DNA of 64,000 nt from Terriglobia bacterium (GCA_021325235.1 JAJPHN010000044.1:186001-250000); one strand, 5' to 3'; shown: positions 47,814-56,808, counted from the first letter of the stretch. Notes: generated by a model not told the origin, from the letters alone. Made by a program: numbers and translations.

Positions 47814-48803
47814 ATGTTCGAATGTCCGGTGTGCGGTGGATCGGCTTCAACCCTGCTGATGAGTGCGGCTGCCCTGGATGCCGAAGCTCAATTGCGCAGC
47901 AGGTTCATACGGCAGCGAGTCACACATCCGCTCGCCCCTGCCGAGAAGAAAGATCTCACGGATTTCTTCCACAACGAAGAAGCCGACCTGCTCACCTGCG
48001 TCCATTGCGGCCTCTTGGTACGCGCGCGTCATCATTCGCCGCCTGCCGGAGATTATTCGGCAGATTCCTACGACCAGGCGGCAATCGAGCGCCTCTATCC
48101 GGACTATCTCAAAGCTTTCACAGCAAAAGAATCGCCTTATCGCGCGCTGCTCCCGCCAACCGCTCGCGTTATCGAGCTGGGAAGCCACTACGGCGCATTT
48201 CTTGAAACCGCTGCAAACTGGGGCTGGAAGGCAACCGGCGTGGATGTCGGAGAAGACTCGTCGCGATTTGCGCGTTCGCGCGGTCTCGACGTGCGCATCG
48301 GAGAATTGAAAGATTGCAGCTTTGAGGCGGGCGCCTGCGACGGCGTTTTCATCTGGAATTGCTTCGACCAGATCGAGGATCCGCGGTCCGTTCTCCAGGA
48401 AGCCGCGCGCATCCTGAAGCGCAGTGGGCTGCTGGTCGTACGTACTCCGAACGGTCTCTTCTACACCTTGTGTCAAACGCTTCTTCGAGACTCGTCGCTT
48501 TCAGCCGAAGCTGCGAATTTTCTGATCGAAGCCATGGCCTACAACAATTTGCTCGCTTTCCCTTACCAATATGGCTACAGCCGCGCAACACTCGAGCTTC
48601 TCATTGAGCCGTTCGGCTTTCATCCGGAGGGCATGCTGAACTCCGAGTTGCTGACACTTCCGCTTCCCGAGCGTCCGGATTGGGTGGTCGCGCAGGAACG
48701 GCAGATTCGGCAGGGCGTCGATCTGCTTGAGCGCTCCGTTCTTAGAAGTCAAGATGGGGAGCTTGCCGGTCTCTGGATCGAGCTCTGGTTTCGCAAGACT
48801 TGA
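47814..48803 (+). CDS. SAM-dependent methyltransferase with N-terminal zinc ribbon
   Basis: The 329-residue protein starts with a zinc-ribbon pair CPVC (C4, C7) and CVHC (C62, C65). A class I methyltransferase core follows, with motif I VIELGSHYGAFLE (about 119-131) and the acidic end of strand 2 in TGVDVGEDS. A middle block GVFIWNCFDQIEDPRSVLQEAARILKRSGLLVVRTPNG matches class I enzymes. This layout is common in methyltransferases acting on sugars or natural products. The target is unknown. It is divergent from the esterase and converges on the ADOP gene 12 nt away. Confidence 0.88.
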   Translation: MFECPVCGGSASTLLMSAAALDAEAQLRSRFIRQRVTHPLAPAEKKDLTDFFHNEEADLLTCVHCGLLVRARHHSPPAGDYSADSYDQAAIERLYPDYLKAFTAKESPYRALLPPTARVIELGSHYGAFLETAANWGWKATGVDVGEDSSRFARSRGLDVRIGELKDCSFEAGACDGVFIWNCFDQIEDPRSVLQEAARILKRSGLLVVRTPNGLFYTLCQTLLRDSSLSAEAANFLIEAMAYNNLLAFPYQYGYSRATLELLIEPFGFHPEGMLNSELLTLPLPERPDWVVAQERQIRQGVDLLERSVLRSQDGELAGLWIELWFRKT

Positions 48804-48815
48804 TCCAGGCGGGTC

Positions 48816-51290
48816 CTATACCTCATCCCGCAGCGCTGTCGCGGGATCGATTCGCGCTGCTCGCAGTGCCGGCACCCAAGTCGAAAAAAGAGCCACAAGC
48901 AGCAAGACCAGCGCAACCGAAGCGTAAGTCAGCGGATCATTCGCCTTCACTCCGTAGAGCAGCGTTGAAAGTAGTTGAGTTAAAGCAAACGCGATCGCCA
49001 GGCCCACGGCAACCCCCGCGATTGCCGGAATCATACCCTGGCGCACAATAAGCCGCAGGACTTCTGCCCGGCCCGCTCCGAGTGCCATGCGAATTCCCAA
49101 CTCCTGCGTCTGCTGCTCCACCGAGTACGACATCAGCCCGTAAATACCGATGGCCGCGAGAATGAGAGCAATACCCGCAAAAATGCTCAGCAGCAGCATA
49201 TTGAACCGCTGCCGAGCGACACCCTCGGCCAGCACTTCTTCCATCGGCCGCATCTTGGAAACCGGCATCAGGCTATCGACTGCCTGAAACTCCCGCTGCA
49301 CGGCTGTGCGCAGAGTATTCGGGTCGGTTGCGGTCCGAATACACCAGCCAAGCGGCAGCGCGCTGTTCGCGAGTTGTGTCACACCGTCGGGCACCTGGCT
49401 TTGCGGCAGATACATCACGCCCACGTCTTTATCGGCCAACCCGCTCTCACGCACATCGCCCACAATCCCGACCACCTGCCGCGGCGCATCCTCAAACTGC
49501 GGTCCCAGTCCCTTGCCAATCGTGATCACGGCGCCGAGCGCGTCGTCTTTGGGCCAGTATTTCTTAGCCATCGCCTGATTGATAATGACCACCTTGGCGC
49601 CATTCTGAACGTCGCGTTCATCGAAGTAACGTCCGCGCAGCAAGGGAATTTTGAACACCGCGAAATAGTGCGGTGAAATGAACCGGTACTGCTCGTCGCC
49701 ATTGTAGGTTTGTCCCGACTTTGGCGCTTTGCCCGCAATCGCGAAGGGCAGATCGATTTCCGTCTGAGTCGGAAGTGCCACCGCGAGCGCCGCAGACTGT
49801 ACACCGGGCAGAGTTTCGAGCCGCCGGACCACTTGTGTTGCAAAGCGGTCAACCTTGTCCGTTGTCGAGTAGTTTCCGCCCGCCAGCGACGTCTGCAGGG
49901 TCAACACGTTATGCGGATCGATGCCCGATTGCACGCTGCTCAACCCTACGAACGTGCGAATCAGTAGCACCGCCGAGGTCAGCAGTACCAGCGCGAGAGC
50001 CATTTCGATTCCGACCAGCACCTTGCGCACACGATTCTGCTTTCGGCCGGTACCGGTTCGTCCGCTAGCCTCGCGAAGGGTGGATGCGACATCAGGATTC
50101 GAAATGTGCAGCGCTGGAAACAGACCGAAAATGATCCCCGTCAGAAACGAAACGCCTACTGCGAACAGCACGATCCGCCAGTCCAGAATCGAGAAAAGAC
50201 CCTGCACGTGCTCCTGCGACGTCAGGCGCGGAATATCGCCCGGGACAAACAGCAGCAGCGTCCGTACTCCCCAGCCGCCAAGCAGCAGTCCGCAGATGCC
50301 GCCGATACATGCAAGAATCACGCTTTCCGTCAGTAACTGCCGGATGACACGTCCGCGCGTAGCTCCGATCGCGGCTCGAATCGCCAGTTCGCGTTGCCTT
50401 GTTGCTGCCCGCGCAAGCAGCAGGTTCGCCACGTTCGCGCATGCAATCAACAGGACGAGCAGCACCGCACCAAGCAGCACGTAAAGCGCGATCTTGACAT
50501 TTCCGACCATCGCCTCTCGCATCGGCACGACTGCTACGCTTTCGTTCTTATCCATCCACTTCGGGTTTTCGCGTCGAAACCCTTCGCCCACGCGCTTCAT
50601 CTCGCCGCGTGCCTGCTCGATCGTTACGCCCGGCTTCAGGCGAGCCGCCACCGAGAGATAATGCCCCTGATTGGTGCTGTTCGGATCTGCCTGTATGGGT
50701 ATCCAGACGTCCGCCGGCGGGTCCGGCACAAAGCTGCCCGGCATAATGCCAACTACCGGATACGCTTCGCCGTTCAGCTGAATCGTTCGGCCAACCATCT
50801 GCGGATCGCCTCCGAACCGGCTGCGCCAGAGCTTCTCGCTGATGATTGCAGCTTTCGGTCCGTTCGGCGAATCTTCCTGCGCCGAAAAATATCGCCCGCG
50901 CATCGGGCTCGCACCGAACACCTTGAAGTAGTCGGCCGAGACGTGAATGCCTTTGACCTGCTCCGGGCGATCACCGGCTGTCAGATTCAAGCCCGGGCCG
51001 CCCTGATCGTAAATCGCCATCTCCGAGAAAACATCGTTGTGCCGCCAGGCCATGTATTTCGGAACAGAGTTCGAATAACCGGTGCCGTCCGGGTACTTGC
51101 GCCCGAGTTTCACAATGCGCTCCGGCTGCGGGTAGGGCAGCGGCTCAAGAATGACTTTATTGATGACGCTGAAGATTCCGGTGTTTGCGCCGATTCCGAG
51201 CGCCAGTGCTGCAATTGCCACAGCCGTGAATCCCGGGCTCTTGCGGAGCAGCCTCAACGATTGGCGAACGTCGGCCAAAACAGATTCCAT
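48816..51290 (-). CDS. ADOP-type duplicated FtsX-like permease (MacB-like)
   Basis: The ATG at 51290 gives 824 residues; a start 13 codons upstream is less likely. The N-terminus (VRQSLRLLRKSPGFTAVAIAALALGIGANTGIFSVIN) is the typical start of the acidobacterial duplicated orphan permeases. A large periplasmic MacB-like domain precedes three membrane helices around residues 275-410. A second copy of the same order follows, ending in membrane helices with GIRMALGAGRAEVLRLIVRQGM. Such proteins lack an ATPase of their own and are thought to work with MacB-type export systems. No ATPase gene or PadR regulator is adjacent here. Confidence 0.93.
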   Translation of the reverse strand: MESVLADVRQSLRLLRKSPGFTAVAIAALALGIGANTGIFSVINKVILEPLPYPQPERIVKLGRKYPDGTGYSNSVPKYMAWRHNDVFSEMAIYDQGGPGLNLTAGDRPEQVKGIHVSADYFKVFGASPMRGRYFSAQEDSPNGPKAAIISEKLWRSRFGGDPQMVGRTIQLNGEAYPVVGIMPGSFVPDPPADVWIPIQADPNSTNQGHYLSVAARLKPGVTIEQARGEMKRVGEGFRRENPKWMDKNESVAVVPMREAMVGNVKIALYVLLGAVLLVLLIACANVANLLLARAATRQRELAIRAAIGATRGRVIRQLLTESVILACIGGICGLLLGGWGVRTLLLFVPGDIPRLTSQEHVQGLFSILDWRIVLFAVGVSFLTGIIFGLFPALHISNPDVASTLREASGRTGTGRKQNRVRKVLVGIEMALALVLLTSAVLLIRTFVGLSSVQSGIDPHNVLTLQTSLAGGNYSTTDKVDRFATQVVRRLETLPGVQSAALAVALPTQTEIDLPFAIAGKAPKSGQTYNGDEQYRFISPHYFAVFKIPLLRGRYFDERDVQNGAKVVIINQAMAKKYWPKDDALGAVITIGKGLGPQFEDAPRQVVGIVGDVRESGLADKDVGVMYLPQSQVPDGVTQLANSALPLGWCIRTATDPNTLRTAVQREFQAVDSLMPVSKMRPMEEVLAEGVARQRFNMLLLSIFAGIALILAAIGIYGLMSYSVEQQTQELGIRMALGAGRAEVLRLIVRQGMIPAIAGVAVGLAIAFALTQLLSTLLYGVKANDPLTYASVALVLLLVALFSTWVPALRAARIDPATALRDEV

Positions 51291-51364
51291 GCAAACCTGG
51301 TTACGAGAAAAAGACCTGCTCGGTTCCAAAACTTGCCGGCACCCGACGGGTTATGCTGACAGGA

Positions 51365-51682
51365 ATGACCAAACAGCAATTAATTGAACAGGTCGCGTCA
51401 TCGACCGGACAGTCTAAGGCCGACGTGGAACGTACGCTTGAGGCCCTCGTGGAGAAAACGGCCCAGGCGCTGGTTGCGGGGGAGAAAGTCGAATTTCGCG
51501 GGCTCGGAACACTCGTCGGGAAAGAGACGAAAGCCCGCACCGGCCGCAATCCCAGCACGGGCGAGAAGATCGATATACCCGCCAGCCGCAAAGCCAGTTT
51601 CCGCCCAAGTAAAGAGCTAAAGGATCGCCTCGCCGGTAAACGCGGCGAAAACGCGCCCGTAGCTGCCGGCGCGGAAGGCTAA
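51365..51682 (+). CDS. HU family DNA-binding protein
   Basis: The ATG at 51365 gives 105 residues (a start 4 codons earlier also reads). The HU/IHF domain (about 1-90) is complete: MTKQQLIEQVASSTGQSKADVERTLEALVEK, GEKVEFRGLGTLVGKETKARTGRNPSTGEKIDIPA and SFRPSKELKD. The tail is short and alanine-rich (GENAPVAAGAEG). HU bends and compacts DNA. It faces the divergent ADOP permease across a 74-nt gap and shows no co-transcribed gene downstream. Confidence 0.94.
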   Translation: MTKQQLIEQVASSTGQSKADVERTLEALVEKTAQALVAGEKVEFRGLGTLVGKETKARTGRNPSTGEKIDIPASRKASFRPSKELKDRLAGKRGENAPVAAGAEG

Positions 51683-51782
51683 GCGCGCCGCGTTAACACT
51701 CGGGCCTGGCTGCCCGTCTCCTCCACAGAGCTTCGGAAGTTCTGATGGGCAGAGCTTTTGAAGAGTTCTGGAATGGAGAAAT

Positions 51783-52247
51783 ATGCGAACTGTCGTAACC
51801 TCGCTCGCTGCTCTTTCGCTCGCGATTCCGCTTTGTGCTGGAGCGCTGGCGCTGCAAATTCTGAATCCGGCCGATAGCGCCGAAGCGCAATCGAAACATC
51901 TGGTCCTGCTAGCGCGAACGACCGCCTGCCATTCGCCCGACAAGACCCGTATCAGCGCGAGCGCTGAGGGGATGGCAAATGGCGCGCGCCAAAGCATTCC
52001 GTTGCGTGTCATTGCGCTCTCTGTCCCCGGCACTTTCGGCGTGGCTCAGGAGTGGCCAGCGCAAGGGCAGTGGGTCGTCAAAGTCGTCGCGACCAATCCC
52101 GAGTATCAGAATTACGCCACCGGTGCGCTGGTCGCTTTCGAAAACGGTTCCCGGCAATCGGCCTCGTCCCGGACTTATTTCCACGCACCGACCGAGGCTG
52201 AAACCTTAGCGCTGCTGACGTCCACGCAACGCGCGTCGCTGAAGTAA
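51783..52247 (+). CDS. Small secreted protein upstream of an ECF sigma factor
   Basis: The 154-residue product has a signal peptide (MRTVVTSLAALSLAIPLCAGALA). The mature part has no known domain (LQILNPADSAEAQSKHLVLLARTT, and SVPGTFGVAQEWPAQGQWVVKVVATNPEY), with a beta-rich character. A GGAG ribosome site precedes the ATG. The sigma factor starts 13 nt after the stop, so the three genes (this, sigma factor, FecR-like) probably form one unit, with this protein as a possible envelope component. The 100 bases before it contain two near-identical elements CAGAGCTT...GAAGTTCTG. Confidence 0.7.
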   Translation: MRTVVTSLAALSLAIPLCAGALALQILNPADSAEAQSKHLVLLARTTACHSPDKTRISASAEGMANGARQSIPLRVIALSVPGTFGVAQEWPAQGQWVVKVVATNPEYQNYATGALVAFENGSRQSASSRTYFHAPTEAETLALLTSTQRASLK

Positions 52248-52260
52248 TTGAGCGGGCAAA

Positions 52261-52782
52261 GTGCTTCTGGCGATCGAGCAACGCTCATCGGAGGTCGCGC
52301 TGATCCGTGCCGCGCAGGACGGCGATCGCGCGGCTTTCGGTGAGTTGTATCGCCAATACGAGCGTCTCGTTCATGGCATCCTGCTCGCGCAGGTCAGCTA
52401 TCACGACGCCGAAGATCTCATGCACGATGTGTTCGTCAAAGCACTCGAGCAGCTTTCCGCCTTGCGTGAGCCAGCCGCGTTTCCGGGCTGGCTGATCACC
52501 ATTGCGCGCCGCCTCGCGGCCGATCATCAACGCGGTGCACAATCCAGGCGTCTTTTCCACTGGCTCGCTCGCCCGGCGAAGTACTCAAACGCCGAACCGC
52601 TGGCCATTCTGCGTACGCTCCAGCAACTGCCTGAGACATACCGCGAGACGCTCATTCTACGTCTGGTCGAAGGCATGACTGGACCCGAAATCGCCGCGCG
52701 AACAGGGCTCACTCCCGAATCGGTACGAGTCAATCTCTGCCGCGGTATGAAAATCCTGCGCGAAGGACTGAAACAGCGATGA
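52261..52782 (+). CDS. ECF-type RNA polymerase sigma factor
   Basis: The 173-residue protein (GTG start at 52261) has sigma region 2 (ELYRQYERLVHGILLAQVSYHDAEDLMHDVFVKAL, about 30-64) and region 4 (LPETYRETLILRLVEGMTGPEIAARTGLTPESVRVNLCRGMKILREGL, about 122-171). It is a typical group 4 sigma factor. Its stop overlaps the start of the FecR-like gene by 4 nt, the usual coupling of a sigma factor and its membrane regulator. Confidence 0.94.
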   Translation: MLLAIEQRSSEVALIRAAQDGDRAAFGELYRQYERLVHGILLAQVSYHDAEDLMHDVFVKALEQLSALREPAAFPGWLITIARRLAADHQRGAQSRRLFHWLARPAKYSNAEPLAILRTLQQLPETYRETLILRLVEGMTGPEIAARTGLTPESVRVNLCRGMKILREGLKQR

Positions 52783-53696
52783 ACGACGATTATCTTTGGG
52801 ATCGATCCGGCACCCCTGATCCGGAAATCGCACATCTCGAACAGGCGCTCGCGCCGCTCCGCTGGTCGCGCACGAACAAACGTTGCGGCCATCTGCTCGC
52901 GATCGCCGCATTGATTTTGCTCGCCGCCGGGGTGTCTTTCCTTTGGAGCAGAAAGATGGTGGCGACCCCGTGGCAGCTGGTCGCGAACGACCGGCCGCAG
53001 CATATACGTACGGGCCAATGGATCGAGACTCCCCCGCATCGAGCAGCGGTCGTGCGCTCGGACGCGATCGGAACCCTCGAGATCGAACCGGGTTCGCGGC
53101 TGCAGTTGCTTGATTCAGGCAAAGACAAGCAGCGTTTCTCACTGGCCCGCGGCACCATACACGCGCTCATCTGGGCGCCTCCAGCAACCTTTGTTGTGGA
53201 TACCCCGGCTGCCAAAACCGTTGATCTCGGCTGCGAATACACACTGCATGTGGATAACGACGGAACCGGTCTCATCACAGTTGAAATGGGATGGGTGGCG
53301 TTCGCGTGGCAGAGTGTTGAATCCTTCATTCCTGCCGGCGCTTCGTGCACGACGCGTCCAGGCCATGGCCCCGGTACTCCGTTTTTCAACGACGCTTCGC
53401 CCGCTTTCAAAACAGCACTTGCACAATTCGACAACGATCATTCTGCAGAATCACTTCAGAGCCTACTCGCCGCAGCGCGTTCCCGTGATGCCATGAGCCT
53501 CTGGCACCTCCTGCAGCGCACTTCCGGAGAGGATCGCGCCCAAGCCTTCAGCCGTTACGCTCAGTTGGTTGCTCTTCCACCAGTTGCGACGCGCGATGCC
53601 ATCCTCCGAGGCGATCCGAAAGCTCTCGATGCTGCGTGGAACGCGCTCGATTTAGGTGATACCGCCTGGTGGCGCGAGTGGAAACGAAGCTGGTAA
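52779..53696 (+). CDS. FecR-like membrane regulator (putative anti-sigma factor)
   Basis: The 305-residue protein has a short cytoplasmic N-terminus, one membrane helix (about 40-58, HLLAIAALILLAAGVSFLW) and a periplasmic FecR-type domain (about 85-185). That domain is recognisable from FVVDTPAAKTVDLGCEYTLHVDNDGTGLITVEMGWVAF and the RTGQWIETPPHRAAVV start. The C-terminal 110 residues are helical. The position right after the ECF sigma gene indicates that it senses an envelope signal and controls the sigma factor. A zinc-binding anti-sigma motif is not seen in the short N-terminus, so the mechanism is unclear. Confidence 0.82.
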   Translation: MNDDYLWDRSGTPDPEIAHLEQALAPLRWSRTNKRCGHLLAIAALILLAAGVSFLWSRKMVATPWQLVANDRPQHIRTGQWIETPPHRAAVVRSDAIGTLEIEPGSRLQLLDSGKDKQRFSLARGTIHALIWAPPATFVVDTPAAKTVDLGCEYTLHVDNDGTGLITVEMGWVAFAWQSVESFIPAGASCTTRPGHGPGTPFFNDASPAFKTALAQFDNDHSAESLQSLLAAARSRDAMSLWHLLQRTSGEDRAQAFSRYAQLVALPPVATRDAILRGDPKALDAAWNALDLGDTAWWREWKRSW

Positions 53697-53698
53697 TC

Positions 53699-53830
53699 TC
53701 AGGCCGCAGAGACCCGGCTCGCTCTTCTGACAAAAGAAACGCGAATCATCCATTCCGCCACGGCCAGGTTCGGCACCCAGCACAACCAGGCTATGAGCGG
53801 GTACGCCACCTGATAGCGAACTCCGCTCAT
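53699..53830 (-). pseudogene. Remnant of a membrane-protein C-terminus (possible GT39-like tail)
   Basis: In reverse, an ATG at 53830 leads to a 43-residue hydrophobic protein-like fragment (VRYQVAYPLIAWLCWVPNLA) ending in a TGA at 53699. The frame continues upstream through RDRLRLF before becoming unlike protein. The sequence looks like the tail of a multi-spanning membrane protein, such as the GT39-like transferases, with the rest lost. It could also be a chance open frame; no start context supports expression. Confidence 0.3.
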
Positions 53831-53837
53831 CACGAAG

Positions 53838-53996
53838 AGCCGCAGGCGATCGCGGCCCTGGTCTTGTATCCGATCGTGTGGCTGATCCTGCTTGCCATTT
53901 CGAATCGTGGGCGTCGCGGTCCACGGGGTACTGGGACTGATTGCCGCGATTATTTTTCTTCCGGCCCGGGCTCTGCGCGCCGTAGGGGCACGTTAG
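53838..53996 (+). pseudogene. Frameshifted small membrane protein remnant
   Basis: On the plus strand a hydrophobic frame (AIAALVLYPIVWLIL) runs up to about 53889 and, after removal of one extra C near 53890, joins the frame LPFRIVGVAVHGVLGLIAAI ending at a TAG at 53994. Together they would form a two-helix protein of about 50 residues. The one-base frameshift and missing start suggest decay, or an assembly error. Confidence 0.35.
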
Positions 53997-55030
53997 GACG
54001 CCAGCGAAAGAGCGGACGGTTCGAAATTTTTCAATTTCGCGAGCAGTGTTGTGCGCTTGATACCGAGCAGATCGGCGGCGTGTGACTTGTTGCCATTCGT
54101 TATCGATAGCGCCTGATCGATCAGCGAACGTTCAAACTCGCTCACTACCGCATCGAAATCCAAGCCGTCTTTGCTCACCTTAACCAGCGGTCCCGGTTCG
54201 CTACTCACGATCGCGATGGGTGCGCGCCGCGGACGAAAATCGTTAGTCGTTAGAATCTGGCGATCGCCGCTGAGCGCCGCCGCTTTCTGTACCGCATGCT
54301 CGAGCTGGCGCACATTACCGGGCCACGCCTGCTGCTGAAGATACTCGACAGCATCGCTCGTGATCTGCTTCAGCGGTGAACCCTCCGCCTGCGCGATCTT
54401 TTCGAGAAAATGTTCCACCAACAGCGGAATATCGCTTCGCCGCTCCCGCAGGGTGGGCATGTGGATCGGAACCACGTTCAGCCGGTAGTAGAGGTCTTCG
54501 CGAAACTTGCGGTTGCGGGCTGCGGCTTCCAGATCAATATTGGTAGCCGCAATCACGCGCACATCGACGCGTACGGTCTCCGAACTGCCCACTCGCTCGA
54601 ACTCGCGCTCCTGCAGCACGCGTAAGAGTTTCGCCTGTACATCGAGCGGAAGGTCACCAATCTCATCGAGAAAAATCGTGCCGCGATGCGCCTGTTCGAA
54701 ACGGCCACCACGATTGGAATGTGCACCCGTAAAAGCGCCCTTCACATGACCAAACAGTTCGGATTCGACCAGGTTGGCCGGCAGCGCAGTGCAATTGACC
54801 GACACCATTGGCGCGTCGGCGCGGTTGCTTGCGGCGTGAATCGCACGGGCGATGACTTCCTTACCCGTACCGGTTTCGCCGCTGATGAGTACCGTGCAGC
54901 GCTTCGACGCAATGAGATGGATAATTTCGCAGATTTCCAGAATCGGAGCGCTTTCGCCGATCAGGAACCGCCGCCAGCTTGCCGAGTCAGTTGCAATCAT
55001 TCCAGGTTGAGGAGTCGTCGTGACGACCAT
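53993..55030 (-). CDS. Sigma-54-dependent transcriptional activator without receiver domain
   Basis: The 345-residue protein consists of a short N-terminus (about 24 residues), a full AAA+ domain and a Fis-type DNA-binding domain. The AAA+ domain has Walker A GETGTGKE (51-58), the sigma-54 contact loop GAFTGA (98-103), Walker B GTIFLDEIG (117-125), then the arginine-finger region LYYRLNVVPIHMPTLRERRSDI. The DNA-binding domain (about 290-335) ends in AADLLGIKRTTLLAKLKNF. It lacks a receiver or GAF sensor, so it may be always active or controlled by a partner protein. It is the last gene of the flagellar operon, overlapping fliJ by 44 nt (14 if the ATG at 55000 is used), and probably drives flagellar genes, like FlrA/FleQ/FlgR. 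Confidence 0.92.
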   Translation of the reverse strand: MVVTTTPQPGMIATDSASWRRFLIGESAPILEICEIIHLIASKRCTVLISGETGTGKEVIARAIHAASNRADAPMVSVNCTALPANLVESELFGHVKGAFTGAHSNRGGRFEQAHRGTIFLDEIGDLPLDVQAKLLRVLQEREFERVGSSETVRVDVRVIAATNIDLEAAARNRKFREDLYYRLNVVPIHMPTLRERRSDIPLLVEHFLEKIAQAEGSPLKQITSDAVEYLQQQAWPGNVRQLEHAVQKAAALSGDRQILTTNDFRPRRAPIAIVSSEPGPLVKVSKDGLDFDAVVSEFERSLIDQALSITNGNKSHAADLLGIKRTTLLAKLKNFEPSALSLAS

Positions 55031-55469
55031 CCAAGCTATTAGTGCGCGCAGCCAGCCAAAGTTCTTGCGATGCCGCCTCGATTTCGCGCGAAATCTTCGT
55101 GTTCCATTCGCTCTGCCGCTTCTCCTTCAGCTTCTCGAGCGAGCGCTCATTGCGTTCGGCGGCCAGCACCTTGCGCTTTTGCTCCACGATTTGCCAGCCG
55201 ACCGCTTTTATTGCGTCTTCGAACTGCTTTGCGCGCGCCTTCAGGCCGATCGAAAACAGCGCCAGCGCACGTACATCCTGCGCACCCGGCTCTTCTGATG
55301 AGCGCACAAAATCGGCCGCATCGGTGCGCTCCTGCCAGAGATCCGCGAGCGATTTCTCGAGCCGTTTCTCCCGCGCGATCAGTTCCTGCAGCCGTGCGCG
55401 TTCCTGCTCGGTTTCGAGGTGCCGTAGCCGCAGCGCCGGATCGAGCCGAAATTTGAATGCAGTTGGCAT
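54987..55469 (-). CDS. fliJ: Flagellar export chaperone FliJ-like protein
   Basis: The 160-residue protein is almost all coiled-coil (KFRLDPALRLRHLETEQERARLQELIAREKRLEKSLADL), with high Arg, Glu, Leu and Ala, as in FliJ. FliJ binds the FliI ATPase ring and helps load export substrates. FliJ sequences are poorly conserved. The call rests on the start KFRLDPALRLR, the coiled-coil nature and the place just after fliI (4 nt). The last 44 nt overlap the sigma-54 activator gene. Confidence 0.85.
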   Translation of the reverse strand: MPTAFKFRLDPALRLRHLETEQERARLQELIAREKRLEKSLADLWQERTDAADFVRSSEEPGAQDVRALALFSIGLKARAKQFEDAIKAVGWQIVEQKRKVLAAERNERSLEKLKEKRQSEWNTKISREIEAASQELWLAARTNSLDGRHDDSSTWNDCN

Positions 55470-55473
55470 CGGG

Positions 55474-56808
55474 CTAGAGCACCGCGGCGAGTTCGCTCAA
55501 GCCGTGCAGCGTGCGGTCGAGCGGTGCCTTTTCCTGCGCATCCTGGCGCAGAAAACTCAGAATCTGGTCTCGTGAGCGAATGCTGGCATCGAGCTTTGGA
55601 TTGGAACCCGAGACGTATGCCCCAAGCTGGATCAGATCCTCGGCATTACGATATACGGCCAGCGCCTCGCGGAGCTTTTGCGCAGCTTTGATCTGGTTCG
55701 GCTTGGCAACCAGCGAGGCCACGCGCGAAACGGAGGAAAGCACATCAATAGCCGGGTAATGCCCCGCCGCACCCAACTCGCGCGAGAGCACAATGTGCCC
55801 ATCGAGAATGCCGCGCACCGCGTCGGCGATTGGCTCGTTGTGATCGTCACCCTCAACCAATACCGTAAAAAATCCGGTAATCGAGCCGGCTTTGAACGAG
55901 CCCGCACGTTCAAAAATTTTGGGCAGAATCGCGAATACTGACGGCGTGTAACCCTTCTGGCTAGGCGGCTCGCCGGCAGCCAATCCGATCTCCCGCTGCG
56001 CCATAGCAAGACGCGTAACCGAATCCATGACGAGCAGCACATTCTTGCCCTGATCGCGAAAATACTCCGCAATCGCAATCGCCACAAAACAGGCGCGAAC
56101 TCGCAGCGGCGCCGGACGATCGGAAGTCGCGCAGACCACCACCGAGCGCTTGCGGCCCTCCGGTCCCAGTTCGTGTTCGATAAACTGCCGAACTTCCCGG
56201 TTGCGCTCGCCGATCAGCGCGATTACCGTAACATCGGCTGAATTCTCGCGCGACATCGCTCCGAGCAGCGTGCTTTTGCCCACGCCGCTTCCGCCGAAGA
56301 TGCCGATACGTTGTCCAAGCCCGCAAGGCAGGAGACTGTCGATGGCGCGGATACCGCTTGAGAGCATCGTGTTGATGTGCTCGCGCTCCATCGGTCCGGG
56401 AGGATCCGCGAACAGGCTGTAGCTTTCATTCCCGCCGATCGCTGGACCGCCATCCATTGGCTTGCCGAATCCGTCGAGCACGCGCCCGAGCAGATCGGGT
56501 CCCACGCGTACCTGTGCCTCCGATGGACGCGCATAGATCGGGTCGCCCGGCTCGAGTCCTTCCACTTCTTCCAGCGGAATCGAAAGAATCCGGCCTTTGC
56601 GGAAACCCGCCACCTGCGTGCGAATCGTGCGGCCCTGGCGTGTGCGGATTTCGCAGAAGCTGCCCACTGCCGCCGGTGGTCCCTGTGATTCGATCACCAG
56701 GCCCGTGACTTCGCTTACGACTCCGCGCCAGCGCAACAGATCGTACCCCGGCAGGTCGTCTGCAAACCGCGAAAGGTCGAGTGGTTCTTCTGTGGCAGTG
56801 ATGGACAT
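55474..56808 (-). CDS. fliI: Flagellum-specific ATPase FliI
   Basis: FliI powers unfolding and release of flagellar export substrates at the base. The 444-residue F1-ATPase-like protein has the Walker A GGSGVGKST (172-180), a Walker B in LLVMDSVTRLAMAQREIGL, and the FliI-type blocks MLSSGIRAIDSLLPCGLGQRIGIFG, GEPPSQKGYTPSVFAILPK and RELGAAGHYPAIDVLSSVSR (the last is the PAIDVLxSxSR signature). It abuts fliH, and fliJ follows after 4 nt. Confidence 0.96.
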   Translation of the reverse strand: MSITATEEPLDLSRFADDLPGYDLLRWRGVVSEVTGLVIESQGPPAAVGSFCEIRTRQGRTIRTQVAGFRKGRILSIPLEEVEGLEPGDPIYARPSEAQVRVGPDLLGRVLDGFGKPMDGGPAIGGNESYSLFADPPGPMEREHINTMLSSGIRAIDSLLPCGLGQRIGIFGGSGVGKSTLLGAMSRENSADVTVIALIGERNREVRQFIEHELGPEGRKRSVVVCATSDRPAPLRVRACFVAIAIAEYFRDQGKNVLLVMDSVTRLAMAQREIGLAAGEPPSQKGYTPSVFAILPKIFERAGSFKAGSITGFFTVLVEGDDHNEPIADAVRGILDGHIVLSRELGAAGHYPAIDVLSSVSRVASLVAKPNQIKAAQKLREALAVYRNAEDLIQLGAYVSGSNPKLDASIRSRDQILSFLRQDAQEKAPLDRTLHGLSELAAVL

